The translations under genes and the position numbers were made by a program. From Kitasatospora gansuensis (GTDB lineage: Bacteria; Actinomycetota; Actinomycetes; Streptomycetales; Streptomycetaceae), in NCBI RefSeq assembly GCF_014203705.1, contig NZ_JACHJR010000001.1, forward strand, positions 930,001 to 994,000: 64,000 bases of DNA, in the 5' to 3' direction. Position 1 is the first letter of the stretch. Every line of letters starts with the position of its first letter. This document shows, one piece after another, positions 1 through 11,827 of this stretch. Below the pieces are notes generated by a model that was not told the DNA's origin, made no database searches, and worked only from the letters and a program-made list of their open reading frames with translations.

Positions 1-1
1 G

Positions 2-1126
2 GAGGCCCTCGCCTACTTCGAGCGGAAGTACCAGGGCCTGGCGGCCGAGATCGCCCTGCTGGAGCACCGGGTCCGGAAGACCGACCTGGCCACCAAGGAC
101 GCCCAGACCGCCCTCGACCACCTGCGCGCGCAGGTCGTCGAGGCCCACGCCGTCGGCGACCTGGAGTCGCTGGCCAAGCGCCTGGACACCCTGACCGGCG
201 AGATCGAGACCCGGCAGAACGAGCGCAAGATCGCCAAGGCCAAGGCCCAGGACGAGACCCGGGCGGCCAAGGACAAGCTGGTCGCCGAGGCCGAGCAGCT
301 CGCCGAGTCCACCCAGTGGCGGGAGGCCGGGGACCGGCTGCGCGCGCTGGTGGACATCTGGAAGGGTCTGCCCCGGCTGGACCGGAAGAGCGACGACGAG
401 CTGTGGCACCGCTTCTCGCACGCCCGCTCGGTCTTCTCCAAGCACCGCAAGGCGCACTTCGCCACCCTGGACTCCGAGCGCGAGCAGGCCCGGGCGGTCA
501 AGGAGAAGCTGGTCGCCCAGGCCGAGGCGCTCTCCAGCTCCACCGAGTGGGGTGACACCGCCGCCGCCTACCGGGATCTGATGACCAGTTGGAAGGCCGC
601 GGGCCGCGCCCAGCGGGACGCGGAGGAGGAGCTGTGGGCCCGGTTCCGGGGCGCGCAGGACGTCTTCTTCCAGGCCAGGTCGGCCACCTTCAGCGAGCGG
701 GACGCCGAGCAGGGCGAGAACCAGAAGCTCAAGGAGGCCCTGCTGGTCGAGGCCGAGGCGATCCTCCCGATCACCGACCTGAAGGCCGCCAAGGCCGCGC
801 TGCGCGGCGTCAGCGAGCGCTGGGAGGCCATCGGCCACGTCCCGCGCGACGCCAAGCCGAAGCTGGACGCCCGGCTCAACACGGTCGAGCGGGCGATCCG
901 CGAGGCCGAGGAGGCCGAGTGGCAGCGCTCCAACCCGGAGGCCCGGGCCCGTGCCACCGGCATGACCAGCCTGCTGCAGTCCGCCGTGGACAAGCTCCAG
1001 GGCGAGCTGGACAAGGCCAGGGCGGCCGGCAACGCGAGCAAGGTCGCCAAGCTGGAGAACGAGCTGGCGGGCCGTCAGCTCCTGCTCGACCAGGCCCTGA
1101 AGAGCCTGGAGGAGTTCAGCGGCTGA
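2..1126 (+). CDS. DUF349 domain protein, 3' part (N-terminus outside window)
   Basis: The frame is open from the left edge, so the start lies outside the window; 374 codons are visible. The protein is almost entirely charged helix with at least three repeats of about 70 residues, each carrying a W-x-x-A/G ... W-K/E core (WREAGDRLRALVDIWKG, WGDTAAAYRDLMTSWKA, RGVSERWEAIGHVPRD). This is the DUF349 pattern common in actinobacteria. A final stretch rich in Lys, Glu and Ala looks like a coiled coil. No catalytic motif or membrane segment is seen, and I assign no function. The gene converges on relA and ends 12 nt before a strong hairpin terminator. Confidence 0.85.
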   Translation, partial: EALAYFERKYQGLAAEIALLEHRVRKTDLATKDAQTALDHLRAQVVEAHAVGDLESLAKRLDTLTGEIETRQNERKIAKAKAQDETRAAKDKLVAEAEQLAESTQWREAGDRLRALVDIWKGLPRLDRKSDDELWHRFSHARSVFSKHRKAHFATLDSEREQARAVKEKLVAQAEALSSSTEWGDTAAAYRDLMTSWKAAGRAQRDAEEELWARFRGAQDVFFQARSATFSERDAEQGENQKLKEALLVEAEAILPITDLKAAKAALRGVSERWEAIGHVPRDAKPKLDARLNTVERAIREAEEAEWQRSNPEARARATGMTSLLQSAVDKLQGELDKARAAGNASKVAKLENELAGRQLLLDQALKSLEEFSG

Positions 1127-1138
1127 TCCGCTGACAGC

Positions 1139-1178
1139 ACGCGAAAGGGCCCCCACCGAGGTGGGGGCCCTTTCGCGT
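1139..1178. terminator. Bidirectional terminator between the DUF349 gene and relA
   Basis: A perfect 18-bp stem (1139-1156 with 1161-1178) closes on the tetraloop CGAG. It lies between two convergent genes. AAAGGG on one side and CCCTTT on the other give a short U-tract in both directions. Confidence 0.9.
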
Positions 1179-1186
1179 GGCCGGGG

Positions 1187-3604
<2,418 letters not shown>

Positions 3605-3689
3605 GGACACTCCTCGTGGCGCGGTGCCTTCCCCTCGCACGAGAAGGGGAACGGATGATTCTTCATGGTACCGAGCCCGGGTAAACGCC

Positions 3690-3722
3690 GAGGCACGGGC
3701 ATCCTCAGGATGCCCGTGCCTC
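3690..3722 (-). terminator. Terminator after apt
   Basis: A 15-bp perfect stem (3690-3704 with 3708-3722) with a 3-nt loop sits just downstream of the apt stop codon. It separates the yajC-secD-secF-apt unit from relA and argues against the far-upstream relA start. Confidence 0.8.
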
Positions 3723-3737
3723 ATGCGTCACGCAGGT

Positions 3738-4289
3738 TCAGACCGTGATCAGGGTCTCCAGCGGCGCGTCGCCCAGGTGCGGGGCGAGCCGCTCGCGGCC
3801 GTCCAGGAAGCCGAGCTCCATCAGCACGACCACCCCGGCCAGCTCGGCGCCGGCCCGGCGGACCAGGTCCAGCGAGGCCCCGATGGTGCCGCCGGTGGCC
3901 AGCACGTCGTCGACCACCAGCACCCGCTCACCCGGGGTGAAGGCGTCGCACTGCACCTCGAGGGTGGCCGAGCCGTACTCCAGGTCGTAGGACTGCTCGT
4001 GCACCTCGCCGGGCAGCTTGCCCTGCTTGCGAATCGGCACGAAGCCGAGCCCGGCCGCGAAGGCCGCCGGGGCGGCCAGCACGAACCCCCGTGCCTCCAG
4101 ACCGACCACCTTGGTCGCACCGAGTGCCCTGGCCCGGTCGGCCAGCGCCCGGGTGAGGGCCGCGAAGGCCTCGGCGTCGGCGAGCAGCGGCGCGATGTCC
4201 TTGAACAGCACGCCCGGCTTCGGGTAGTCCGGTACGTCCCTGATCCGGCTGTTGAGCAGCTCGGCCAGGACGGGGTCGGGAGAGGTCAC
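3738..4289 (-). CDS. apt: Adenine phosphoribosyltransferase
   Basis: The 183-aa enzyme salvages adenine to AMP using PRPP. The PRPP-binding motif is intact (VLVVDDVLATGGT), and the N-terminal segment IRDVPDYPKPGVLFKDI is the classic Apt opening. Length is normal for the family. It lies 22 nt after secF on the same strand, so it probably closes the yajC-secDF transcript. The order secD-secF-apt-relA is well conserved in actinobacteria. Confidence 0.96.
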   Translation of the reverse strand: MTSPDPVLAELLNSRIRDVPDYPKPGVLFKDIAPLLADAEAFAALTRALADRARALGATKVVGLEARGFVLAAPAAFAAGLGFVPIRKQGKLPGEVHEQSYDLEYGSATLEVQCDAFTPGERVLVVDDVLATGGTIGASLDLVRRAGAELAGVVVLMELGFLDGRERLAPHLGDAPLETLITV

Positions 4290-4311
4290 GGGGGTCCTTC
4301 GGTCAGTCCGG

Positions 4312-5427
4312 TCAGTGCTTGCCGGACGGACGGCCCTTGGTACGGGACCGACTGACCGGCTGGTTGCGGGTACCGACGATACCCGTCTCGTCGTCGTCGG
4401 CCTCCTCGCCCTCGGCCGGCTCCGCCTCGCCCGAGGCGGCGCGCTCGGCCTCGGCCTTGGCGTCCGCCGCCCGGCGGGCCGCGACCTTCTTGGCCAGCGT
4501 CTTCATCTCCGGCTGCATCTCCTTGAGCTGCGCGTACAGCGGGGTGGCCACGCAGATCGAGGAGTACGCACCGGCCGCGAGGCCGATGAACAGGGCGAGC
4601 GAGATGTCGTTCAGGGTGCCCGCGCCGAGCAGACCGCCACCGATGAAGAGCAGGGCGGCGACCGGCAGCAGCGCCACCACGGTGGTGTTGATCGAGCGCA
4701 CCAGGGTCTGGTTGAGGCCCGCGTTCGCGGCCTCGCTGAAGGTGCGCTTGTTCTGCCGGGTGATGCCCTTGGCGTTCTCCTTCACGGTGTCGAAGACGAC
4801 CACCGTGTCGTAGAGCGAGTAGCCGAGGATGGTCAGGAAGCCGATCACGGTACCCGGGGTGACCTCGAAGCCGACCAGGGCGTAGACGCCGATGGTGATC
4901 AGGAGGTCGTGGATCAGCGCCACCAGGGCGGCGATCGCCATCCGCCACTCGAAGGCGATGGCCAGGTAGATGGTGACCAGCACCATGAAGATCACCAGGC
5001 CGAGCAGCGCCTTCTTGGAGATCTCCTCACCCCAGCTGGGGCCGACCACCTGGGCGTTGATCTCGTTCGCCGTGACGTTCAGGTCCTTGGAGAGCTCGGC
5101 GATGAAGGTGGCCGCCGGGAGCTGCTCCTCGGCGCTCACCTGGATCTTGATCGCGCCCTTGTCGGTGGACTGCACCAGCGCGCTGGTGTCCTTGAGGATG
5201 GTGTCCGCCGCGCCCTTGGCCTGGGAGACCGTCAGGCCGGGCTTGTTGATGGTGTAGACCGAGCCGCCCTCGAACTCGATACCGAGCTTGAGGCCGAGCG
5301 CCAGACCGAGCGCGGCGACCAGCACGATGACGGCGGAGAGGCTGTACCAGAGCTTGCGCCGGCCGACGAAGTCGAAGCTGACCTCGCCCTGGTAGAGACG
5401 GTGGCCGAGGTTGCTGAAGCGTGACAT
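4312..5427 (-). CDS. secF: Protein translocase subunit SecF
   Basis: This 371-aa membrane protein works with SecD and YajC to use the proton-motive force late in Sec export. It begins MSRFSNLGHRLYQGEVSFDF, with a first transmembrane helix near residues 30-50, a periplasm-type P1 loop, and five more helices including GTVIGFLTILGYSLYDTVV. The C-terminus (after about residue 310) is highly charged and Ala/Glu-rich, as in other Streptomyces SecF. The ATG has AAGGAGG seven to eight bases upstream and lies 4 nt after the secD stop, so the two are co-translated. A longer frame starting at 5493 would overlap secD and lacks support. Confidence 0.96.
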   Translation of the reverse strand: MSRFSNLGHRLYQGEVSFDFVGRRKLWYSLSAVIVLVAALGLALGLKLGIEFEGGSVYTINKPGLTVSQAKGAADTILKDTSALVQSTDKGAIKIQVSAEEQLPAATFIAELSKDLNVTANEINAQVVGPSWGEEISKKALLGLVIFMVLVTIYLAIAFEWRMAIAALVALIHDLLITIGVYALVGFEVTPGTVIGFLTILGYSLYDTVVVFDTVKENAKGITRQNKRTFSEAANAGLNQTLVRSINTTVVALLPVAALLFIGGGLLGAGTLNDISLALFIGLAAGAYSSICVATPLYAQLKEMQPEMKTLAKKVAARRAADAKAEAERAASGEAEPAEGEEADDDETGIVGTRNQPVSRSRTKGRPSGKH

Positions 5428-5431
5428 CGCG

Positions 5432-7183
5432 TCAGACCTCCTTCGCGGCGGAGGCGGAGGTGCGGCGACGACCGCGCACCGGAGGACGGGCACCGAGGCG
5501 CTTCGGGTCCAGGCCGGACCACTTGTGGCCGTCGGCGAAGAACTTCGTGCGCGCCAGCAGGGTGATCAGCGGCTTGGTGAAGAGGAAGATCACCACGACG
5601 TCGAGCGCGGTGGTCAGGCCGAGGGTGAAGGCGAAGCCCTGCACCTTGCCGACCGAGACCAGGTAGAGCACGGCGGCGCAGAGGAACGAGACGAAGTCCG
5701 AGACCAGGATGGTGCGCCGGGCCCGGGGCCAGGCGCGCTGGACGGCCGGGCGCAGCGGGGCGCCCTCGCGGACTTCGTCGCGGATCCGCTCGAAGTACAC
5801 GATGAAGGAGTCCGCGGTGATACCGATCGCGACGATCGCACCGCAGACGGCCGGCAGGTTCAGCGCGAAGCCGATGCCGGCGCCGAGCAGCGACATGATC
5901 GCGTAGGTCAGCGCGGCGGAGACCACCAGACCCGCGATCGACACCAGGCCGAGGCCGCGGTAGTAGACCAGCGAGTAGAGCACCACCAGGATCATGCCGA
6001 TCCCACCGGCCACCAGGCCGGCCTTCAGCTGGTCGCCACCGAGCTGCGGGGAGACCGTGGTGACGTCGCTCATCTCGAAGGTGAGCGGCAGCGCGCCGAA
6101 GCTCAGCACGTTGGCCAGGGCCTTGGCCTCGGTCTGGGTGAAGCTGCCGGAGATGACCGCGTTGCCACCGGTGATCGACTGGCTGACGTACGGGTGGGAG
6201 ACCACCTTGCCGTCGAGCACGATGGCGAACTGGTTGGCCGGGCTGGCCTGGGTGGCGAGCTGACCGGTGGTGGCGGCGAACGCCTTGGAGCCGGTGTCGT
6301 CGAACTTCAGCTGGACCTGCCAGCCGGCACCCTGCTGGGTGTCGAACGAGGCGATCGCCTTGTCGATGTCCTTGCCCTCTACGGCGACCGGGCCGAGCGC
6401 GAACTTGTACCAGACCTTCTGGTCGGCGTCGAAGCTGCAGGCGACCGTGTTCTTGGCCGGGTCGGTCTGGTAGTCGAGCCGCTGCGCCTGGACCGAGCAG
6501 TCCAGCTTGGCGAAGTCCGCCTGCAGCTCCGGCGGCACGGTGCCCTGGGTGAGCGCGGCCGACATGTCGGCGGCGCTCGGGGCGGACGGCGCGGTGGAGG
6601 GGGTGGCGGCCGCGCTGGGCGAGGCGGTCGGGTCCGCCTTCAGCCCGTCGGTGACGGCCCGGCCGGCCTTGGTCGCGCTGGGCGAGCTGCTCGGCGGGAC
6701 CGGAGCGGCCGAGGAACCGGCGCTCGGGCTGGCCGAGGGGGTCGCGCCGGCGCTCGGCGAGGCCGTCGGCGCGGTGGGCAGGGCACCGGTGGGCGCGAGC
6801 GCCAGCACCGGGCGGAAGTAGAGCTTCGCGGTCTGACCGATGTCCTTGATCGCCTGCTCATTGTCGCCATCCTTGTTGGGGATGTTGACGATGATGGTGT
6901 TGGACCCCTGCGTCTGGACCTCGGCCTCGGAGACGCCGAACGCGTTCACTCGCTTGGTCAGGATGTTGACCGCGGTGTCCATGTTGGTCTTGTTGATCGC
7001 GGAGGGGTTGTCCGACTTGGCGGTCAGCGTGATGCTGGTGCCGCCCGCGAGGTCGATCCCGAGACGCGGCGTCTTGTGGCCCGTCCCGAACATGAGGGCG
7101 ACCAGACCGACGGTGATCACCAGGATGAAGGCCAGTGCCCGCCCCGGGTAACCGTCGCGCGGGCGCGACTTGGGTGATGCCAC
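5432..7183 (-). CDS. secD: Protein translocase subunit SecD with a long Pro/Ala/Ser/Thr insert
   Basis: This 583-aa partner of SecF has an N-terminal helix (ALAFILVITVGLVALMFGTG), the P1 region starting LGIDLAGGTSITL, and a C-terminal five-helix domain with GITADSFIVYFERIRDEVREG. Between about residues 125 and 205 lies a low-complexity stretch made almost only of Pro, Ala, Ser, Thr and Gly (PTASPSAGATPSASPSAG). It is probably an extracytoplasmic disordered linker and a lineage feature. The start is GTG, with GGGAG upstream at a slightly long distance. It is followed by secF after 4 nt, and yajC lies upstream in the same transcript. Confidence 0.95.
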   Translation of the reverse strand: MASPKSRPRDGYPGRALAFILVITVGLVALMFGTGHKTPRLGIDLAGGTSITLTAKSDNPSAINKTNMDTAVNILTKRVNAFGVSEAEVQTQGSNTIIVNIPNKDGDNEQAIKDIGQTAKLYFRPVLALAPTGALPTAPTASPSAGATPSASPSAGSSAAPVPPSSSPSATKAGRAVTDGLKADPTASPSAAATPSTAPSAPSAADMSAALTQGTVPPELQADFAKLDCSVQAQRLDYQTDPAKNTVACSFDADQKVWYKFALGPVAVEGKDIDKAIASFDTQQGAGWQVQLKFDDTGSKAFAATTGQLATQASPANQFAIVLDGKVVSHPYVSQSITGGNAVISGSFTQTEAKALANVLSFGALPLTFEMSDVTTVSPQLGGDQLKAGLVAGGIGMILVVLYSLVYYRGLGLVSIAGLVVSAALTYAIMSLLGAGIGFALNLPAVCGAIVAIGITADSFIVYFERIRDEVREGAPLRPAVQRAWPRARRTILVSDFVSFLCAAVLYLVSVGKVQGFAFTLGLTTALDVVVIFLFTKPLITLLARTKFFADGHKWSGLDPKRLGARPPVRGRRRTSASAAKEV

Positions 7184-7327
7184 CTTGCTCGTTTCTCCCT
7201 GTCCATGGCGCCGGTCACCGGACCCCTGTCCGGTAGGTGGCGGATAGGGGGAAGGTGGCCTGACGGCCCGTGAGGTCCTTTGAACGCGCGGACGGTTGCC
7301 GCGCGGCCGAGGGTGTGCCCGACCGTA

Positions 7328-7723
7328 CTACTTGCTCTTCGGAGCCTCGTCGTCGGTACCGTCGATGTCCGACTCGTCCTTCTTGTCGAGGCTGAGCGGC
7401 TTCTCGTCGGCCTCGTCGACGCTCTCCGTCGGCTCGTCCTCGATCGGACGGCCGTTGATGATCGCGTCGTACTCCTCCCGCTCCAGCACCGCGGCGATCG
7501 CACCCTTGGTGAAGTGCACGACGGTGCCCGGGGCCACCTCCAGCTCGACGGTCTCCTCGTTCACCGACTTCACCAGGGCGTACATGCCGCCGATGGTGCG
7601 GACGCCCGCACCGGGCTCGAGCGCGGAGCGCATCTCCTTGGCCTGGTCCTGACGCTTCTTGTTGGACCGGAACATCATGAAGAGCAGGAGCAGCGGCACC
7701 AGAAGGATGATGAGGTTAGACAC
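7328..7723 (-). CDS. yajC: Preprotein translocase subunit YajC
   Basis: The 131-aa protein has one N-terminal transmembrane helix (NLIILLVPLLLLFMMF) and a cytoplasmic domain with the family core GAGVRTIGGMYALV and VELEVAPGT. An acidic C-terminal tail is rich in Asp, Glu and Lys. It assists SecDF. I start it at a GTG right before the helix, with AAGGA about 11 nt upstream. The frame stays open to 7852, but that extension is unlike YajC and would cross the predicted promoter. Confidence 0.92.
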   Translation of the reverse strand: MSNLIILLVPLLLLFMMFRSNKKRQDQAKEMRSALEPGAGVRTIGGMYALVKSVNEETVELEVAPGTVVHFTKGAIAAVLEREEYDAIINGRPIEDEPTESVDEADEKPLSLDKKDESDIDGTDDEAPKSK

Positions 7724-7808
7724 AGCAGCCAGAGTCCTTACGGGCCACCGAACGGGCGGCCTGTGGTAAACGGTCGGCCCCATCAGGTCGAGAGGGGCGG
7801 TCCGGCGG

Positions 7809-7837
7809 AGTCTAAGCGACCCGCTCTGATCGGACAA
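7809..7837 (-). promoter_or_regulatory. Predicted housekeeping promoter of yajC-secD-secF-apt
   Basis: On the minus strand a -35 TTGTCC (7832-7837) is separated by 17 nt from a -10 TAGACT (7809-7814), about 80 nt upstream of the yajC start. Spacing and hexamers fit the main vegetative sigma factor. Confidence 0.55.
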
Positions 7838-7933
7838 CGCCAAGCATGTCATCCTGCCGCCGTTGGTGGCGACCTTCGGGCCTGCACAGTTTTCTCACCA
7901 CCCGTGGCCGAAACCGGTCCGGCCGACGGAGAG

Positions 7934-9025
7934 TCAGCTGCTCGCGCCGCCGAACAGATCCGGCTGGCCGGGCACCGCGCCCCGCGGCGACTGCGGCGGC
8001 GGCACCATCCCGAGGTGCTGCCAGGCGGCCGCGGTCGCGATCCGGCCGCGCGGCGTCCGGGCCAGCAGACCCTCCCGGACCAGGAAGGGCTCGGCCACCT
8101 CCTCCACCGTCTCGGCCTCCTCGCCCACCGCCACGGCCAGCGTGGACAGGCCGACCGGGCCGCCGCCGAACAGCCGGAGCAGCGCGTCCAGCACCGCCCG
8201 GTCGAGGCGGTCCAGACCACGGGCGTCCACCTCGTAGACGGCCAGCGCCTGGGCGGCGATCTCCCGGTCCACCACGCCGTCGTGCCTGACCTGGGCGTAG
8301 TCCCTGACCCGGCGCAGCAGCCGGTTGGCGATCCGGGGCGTGCCGCGCGAGCGACCGGCGATCTCGGCGGCGCCGGCCGGGTCGATCTGGACGTCCAGCA
8401 GAGCGGCCGAGCGGTGCACCACCCGCTCCAGCTCGCTGGGCGCGTAGAACTCCATGTGGCCGGTGAAGCCGAAGCGGTCACGCAGCGGGGGCGGCAGCAG
8501 CCCGGCCCTGGTGGTCGCGCCGACCAGGGTGAACGGGGGCAGCTCGAGCGGGATCGCGGTGGCGCCGGGTCCCTTGCCGACGATCACGTCGACCCGGAAG
8601 TCCTCCATCGCCAGGTAGAGCATCTCCTCGGCCGGGCGGGACATCCGGTGGATCTCGTCCAGGAACAGCACCTCGCCCTCGGTCAGCGAGGAGAGGATCG
8701 CCGCCAGGTCACCGGCGTGCTGGATCGCCGGGCCCGAGGTGATCCGGAGCGGGGCGCCCAGCTCGGCCGCGATGATCATCGACAGGGTGGTCTTGCCCAA
8801 CCCGGGCGGGCCGCTGAGCAGCACGTGGTCCGGGGTGGCGCCGCGCTTGCGGGCGGCCTGCAGCACCAGCGAGAGCTGCTCGCGGACCCGCTCCTGCCCG
8901 ATGAACTCGTCCAGCAGCTTGGGCCGCAGGGCCGCCTCGACCGCCTGGTCCTCGCCGTCGGCCGCCGCAGCCAGCACCTGATCGGCACGCAGGCGGTCGG
9001 CGGGGTCGGAGTCGTACGGGCTCAT
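7934..9025 (-). CDS. ruvB: Holliday junction branch migration helicase RuvB
   Basis: The 363-aa AAA+ motor drives branch migration of Holliday junctions with RuvA. Walker A (GPPGLGKTT), Walker B (LFLDEIHRM), sensor 1 (VGATTRAG) and a C-terminal winged helix are all present. The start ATG has AGGAG eight bases upstream and lies 22 nt after ruvA. It is the last gene of the ruvCAB operon. Confidence 0.97.
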   Translation of the reverse strand: MSPYDSDPADRLRADQVLAAAADGEDQAVEAALRPKLLDEFIGQERVREQLSLVLQAARKRGATPDHVLLSGPPGLGKTTLSMIIAAELGAPLRITSGPAIQHAGDLAAILSSLTEGEVLFLDEIHRMSRPAEEMLYLAMEDFRVDVIVGKGPGATAIPLELPPFTLVGATTRAGLLPPPLRDRFGFTGHMEFYAPSELERVVHRSAALLDVQIDPAGAAEIAGRSRGTPRIANRLLRRVRDYAQVRHDGVVDREIAAQALAVYEVDARGLDRLDRAVLDALLRLFGGGPVGLSTLAVAVGEEAETVEEVAEPFLVREGLLARTPRGRIATAAAWQHLGMVPPPQSPRGAVPGQPDLFGGASS

Positions 9026-9047
9026 CGGGCGGGCTCCTGAAAGTCCA

Positions 9048-9659
9048 TCAGCGGGTGCGGTTGAGGGTGCGCAGCGCGGCCTTCAGAAGGGCGCCGACGT
9101 CGGTGCGGCTCTGCGCCTCGGCCTCGGGCGTGACGGCGGTGACCGCCTCGTCGGCCTCGCGCGGAGCGTAGCCGAGACCGACCAGGGCGGCGTGCAGCTG
9201 CTCGCTCCAGGGGGCCGGACCTGCGGCGATCGGCTTCTGGGCGGGGACGCTGCCGTGCGGGGCGCCGAGCTTGTCCTTGTACTCGAGCAGCAGCTTCTGC
9301 GCGAGCTTGGGGCCGATCCGGGGGACGGCGGTGAGCGACTTGGCGTCGCCCTGGGCGACGATCCGGCGCAGCTCGTCGGGGGTGAAGGTGGCCAGCATGC
9401 CGAGCGCCATGGTGGCGGCCACCCCGCTGGCGGTGAGCAGCACGTCGAAGGTGGCCCGCTCGTCCTCGTCGGCGAAGCCGTACAGGGTGAGCGAATCCTC
9501 CTTGACGATCAGCGCGGTGGTGAGGCGGGTGGGCTCGCCGATCCGCAGTGCAGCCAGCGTGCGCGGGGTGCACTTCACCAGCATGCCGACGCCGCCGACC
9601 TCGACCACGGCACTGCCGGGGGTGATGGCGGCGACCGGGCCCTGGACGAAGGCGATCAT
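9048..9659 (-). CDS. ruvA: Holliday junction DNA-binding protein RuvA
   Basis: The 203-aa protein forms the tetramer that holds the junction open and recruits RuvB. It shows the N-terminal OB fold ([20 protein letters not shown]), the helix-hairpin-helix region ([19 protein letters not shown]) and the C-terminal RuvB-contact domain ([18 protein letters not shown]). The ATG overlaps the ruvC stop as ATGA and has its own GGGAG site. Upstream in-frame codons belong to antisense ruvC sequence and are not coding. Confidence 0.96.
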   Translation of the reverse strand: MIAFVQGPVAAITPGSAVVEVGGVGMLVKCTPRTLAALRIGEPTRLTTALIVKEDSLTLYGFADEDERATFDVLLTASGVAATMALGMLATFTPDELRRIVAQGDAKSLTAVPRIGPKLAQKLLLEYKDKLGAPHGSVPAQKPIAAGPAPWSEQLHAALVGLGYAPREADEAVTAVTPEAEAQSRTDVGALLKAALRTLNRTR

Positions 9660-10201
9660 CGGCGGTACTCCCTGGTCCGTGGATTGCTCGCGACGGCGGC
9701 GGCGATCCGGTTGTGCGCCGCGCCGCGCCAGATGTGACAGATCGCCAGCGCCAGCGCGTCGGCGGCGTCGGCGGGCTTGGGCGGCTCGGCCAGCCGCAGC
9801 AGCCTGGTCACCATCGCGGTGACCTGGGCCTTGTCGGCCCGGCCTGAGCCGGTGACGGCGGCCTTGACCTCGCTCGGGGTGTGCAGGGTGACCGGGATGC
9901 CGCGCCGGGTGGCGCAGAGCATCGCGACCGCGCTGGCCTGCGCGGTGCCCATCACGGTGCTGACGTTGTGCTGGGCGAACACCCGCTCCACCGCGACGAG
10001 TTCGGGCCGGTGGGTGTCGAGCCACTGCTCCAGGCCCTGCTCGATCAGCAGCAGCCGCTGCCCGATCTCCGCCTCGGCCGGCGTCCGGATCACGCCGACC
10101 CCGAGCATGGTGAGCGGCCGGCCGGGCGAACCCTCCACCACGCCGACACCGCACCTGGTCAGCCCAGGGTCAACTCCCAGCACCCGCACCTGTGAACCCA
10201 T
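9656..10201 (-). CDS. ruvC: Crossover junction endodeoxyribonuclease RuvC
   Basis: The 181-aa endonuclease resolves Holliday junctions. Catalytic acidic residues are visible in [33 protein letters not shown] (the Glu) and DAADALALA near the C-terminus. I chose the ATG giving [18 protein letters not shown] three codons later is also possible because the upstream ribosome site is weak. It opens the ruvCAB operon and follows a terminator after yebC. Confidence 0.95.
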   Translation of the reverse strand: MGSQVRVLGVDPGLTRCGVGVVEGSPGRPLTMLGVGVIRTPAEAEIGQRLLLIEQGLEQWLDTHRPELVAVERVFAQHNVSTVMGTAQASAVAMLCATRRGIPVTLHTPSEVKAAVTGSGRADKAQVTAMVTRLLRLAEPPKPADAADALALAICHIWRGAAHNRIAAAVASNPRTREYRR

Positions 10202-10258
10202 CTCTGTCGTCCGACCTGCGAAGGCTACCGCCCGGGTCGGACAACCGGACGAACGACA

Positions 10259-10293
10259 CCGGCCCGGCGGTCCGCGGAGGACCACCGGGCCGG
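10259..10293 (-). terminator. Terminator between yebC and ruvC
   Basis: A 15-bp stem with one mismatch (10259-10273 with 10279-10293) and a 5-nt loop follows the yebC stop codon on the minus strand. It suggests that ruvCAB has its own promoter. Confidence 0.7.
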
Positions 10294-10306
10294 GGAGGCA
10301 CCGGAC

Positions 10307-11065
10307 TTACTCGGCGTCGAGCTGCGCACCGACCTCGTCGCTGATGTCGAAGTTGGCGAAGACGTTCTGCACGTCGTCGCTGTCCTCCAGCGCGTCGATC
10401 AGCTTGAAGATCTTGCGGGCGCCGTCGACGTCCAGCGGGACCTGCAGGTCCGCCACGAAGTTGGCGTCGGCCGAGTCGTAGTCGATCCCGGCGTCCACCA
10501 GCGCGGTGCGGACGGCGACCATGTCGGTGGCCGCGCTGATCACCTCGAAGGAGTCACCGAGGTCGTTGACCTCCTCGGCGCCGACCTCCAGGACGACCTC
10601 GAAGACCTTGTCCTCGTCGACCCCGTCCGCCTTCGGGACGATGATGACGCCCTTCCGGTTGAAGAGGTACGAGACCGAACCCGGGTCGGCCATGTTGCCG
10701 CCGTTGCGGGTCATCGCGACCCGGACGTCGGAGGCCGCGCGGTTGCGGTTGTCGGTGAGGCACTCGATCAGGACCGCCACGCCGTTGGGGCCGTAGCCCT
10801 CGTACATGATGGTCGAGTAGTCGGCCCCGCCCGCCTCGGCACCGTCGCCGCGCTTGACGGCGCGGTTGATGTTGTCGATCGGCACCGAGCTCTTCTTCGC
10901 CTTCTGGATGGCGTCGTAGAGCGTCGGGTTGCCGGCCGGGTCGGAGCCGCCGGTGCGGGCCGCCACCTCGATGTTCTTGATCATCTTGGCGAAGAGCTTG
11001 CCGCGCTTGGCGTCGATCGCGGCCTTCTTGTGCTTGGTGGTAGCCCATTTAGAGTGGCCGGACAT
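10307..11065 (-). CDS. YebC/PmpR family transcriptional regulator (TACO1-like)
   Basis: The 252-aa protein begins [23 protein letters not shown], the diagnostic opening of the YebC/TACO1 family. It continues with the family core [20 protein letters not shown] and [20 protein letters not shown]. Members have been described as DNA-binding regulators and as ribosome-associated factors that help translate difficult stretches. Which applies here cannot be told from sequence. The chosen ATG has AAGGAG six bases upstream; a GTG one codon earlier is less well spaced. Its place next to ruvC and pdxT is conserved in actinobacteria. Confidence 0.93.
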   Translation of the reverse strand: MSGHSKWATTKHKKAAIDAKRGKLFAKMIKNIEVAARTGGSDPAGNPTLYDAIQKAKKSSVPIDNINRAVKRGDGAEAGGADYSTIMYEGYGPNGVAVLIECLTDNRNRAASDVRVAMTRNGGNMADPGSVSYLFNRKGVIIVPKADGVDEDKVFEVVLEVGAEEVNDLGDSFEVISAATDMVAVRTALVDAGIDYDSADANFVADLQVPLDVDGARKIFKLIDALEDSDDVQNVFANFDISDEVGAQLDAE

Positions 11066-11131
11066 CACCAGCTCCTTTTCGTCGCCAAAGGGAAATGAAC
11101 AGAAGGGATCTTACCGGTGCCGTGGGCCGCC

Positions 11132-11743
11132 TCAGCGACCGGCACTCTCGACCATGCGTACGAAGTACTCGTGCACCCGGTGGTCACCGGTCAGCTCGGG
11201 GTGGAACGAGGTGGCCAGCAGGTTGCCCTGACGGACCGCCACGATCCGGCTGTCCGGGCCGTCGGCCGCGGGCAGCTCGGCCAGCACCTGGACACCGGCG
11301 CCGACCTCCTCGACCCAGGGGGCCCGGATGAAGACGCCGTGCACCGGCTCCTCGCCGAGGCCGTCGAAGGCGATGCCGGACTCGAAGGACTCGTTCTGCC
11401 GGCCGAACGCGTTCCGACGGACCGTCATGTCGATGCCGCCGACCGTCTCCTGGTCGTCCCGGCCGTCCAGGATCTTGTCCGCCAACATGATCATGCCCGC
11501 GCAGGTGCCGTAGACCGGCATACCGGCCCTGACCCGCGCACGGATCGGGTCCATCAGGCCGAACAGCAGCGCCAGCTTCGACATCGTGGTGGACTCCCCG
11601 CCGGGGATCACCAGCGCGTCGACGTCGGCCAGCTCCTCGGGCCGCCGCACCTCGCGGGCGATCGCGTCGGCCGCGGCCAGCGCGATCAGGTGCTCACGGA
11701 CGTCGCCCTGCAGGGCCAGGACGCCGATGACGGGGGTGCTCAC
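11132..11743 (-). CDS. pdxT: Pyridoxal 5'-phosphate synthase glutaminase subunit PdxT
   Basis: The 203-aa class I glutamine amidotransferase delivers ammonia to PdxS for de novo PLP synthesis. The nucleophile Cys lies in VYGTCAGMI, the oxyanion/anchor region in IPGGESTTM, and the catalytic His/Glu in [10 protein letters not shown] use the second of two close GTG codons because GAGG then sits eight bases upstream; the first GTG (11749) would be only 2-3 bases from it. It follows pdxS after an 84-nt gap containing a hairpin. Confidence 0.95.
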   Translation of the reverse strand: MSTPVIGVLALQGDVREHLIALAAADAIAREVRRPEELADVDALVIPGGESTTMSKLALLFGLMDPIRARVRAGMPVYGTCAGMIMLADKILDGRDDQETVGGIDMTVRRNAFGRQNESFESGIAFDGLGEEPVHGVFIRAPWVEEVGAGVQVLAELPAADGPDSRIVAVRQGNLLATSFHPELTGDHRVHEYFVRMVESAGR

Positions 11744-11781
11744 GGTCACTACCTCTTCACGTTGTTACGTCGGACGTGCGG

Positions 11782-11817
11782 CGGCCCGCCGCGCGATCAA
11801 GGCTGCGCGGCGGGCCG
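11782..11817 (-). terminator. Intercistronic hairpin between pdxS and pdxT
   Basis: A 13-bp GC-rich perfect stem (11782-11794 with 11805-11817) and a 10-nt loop follow the pdxS stop. There is no clear U-tract, so it may be a partial terminator or a 3'-end stabiliser that lets PdxS be made in excess over PdxT. Confidence 0.5.
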
Positions 11818-11827
11818 ACCGGAAGAA

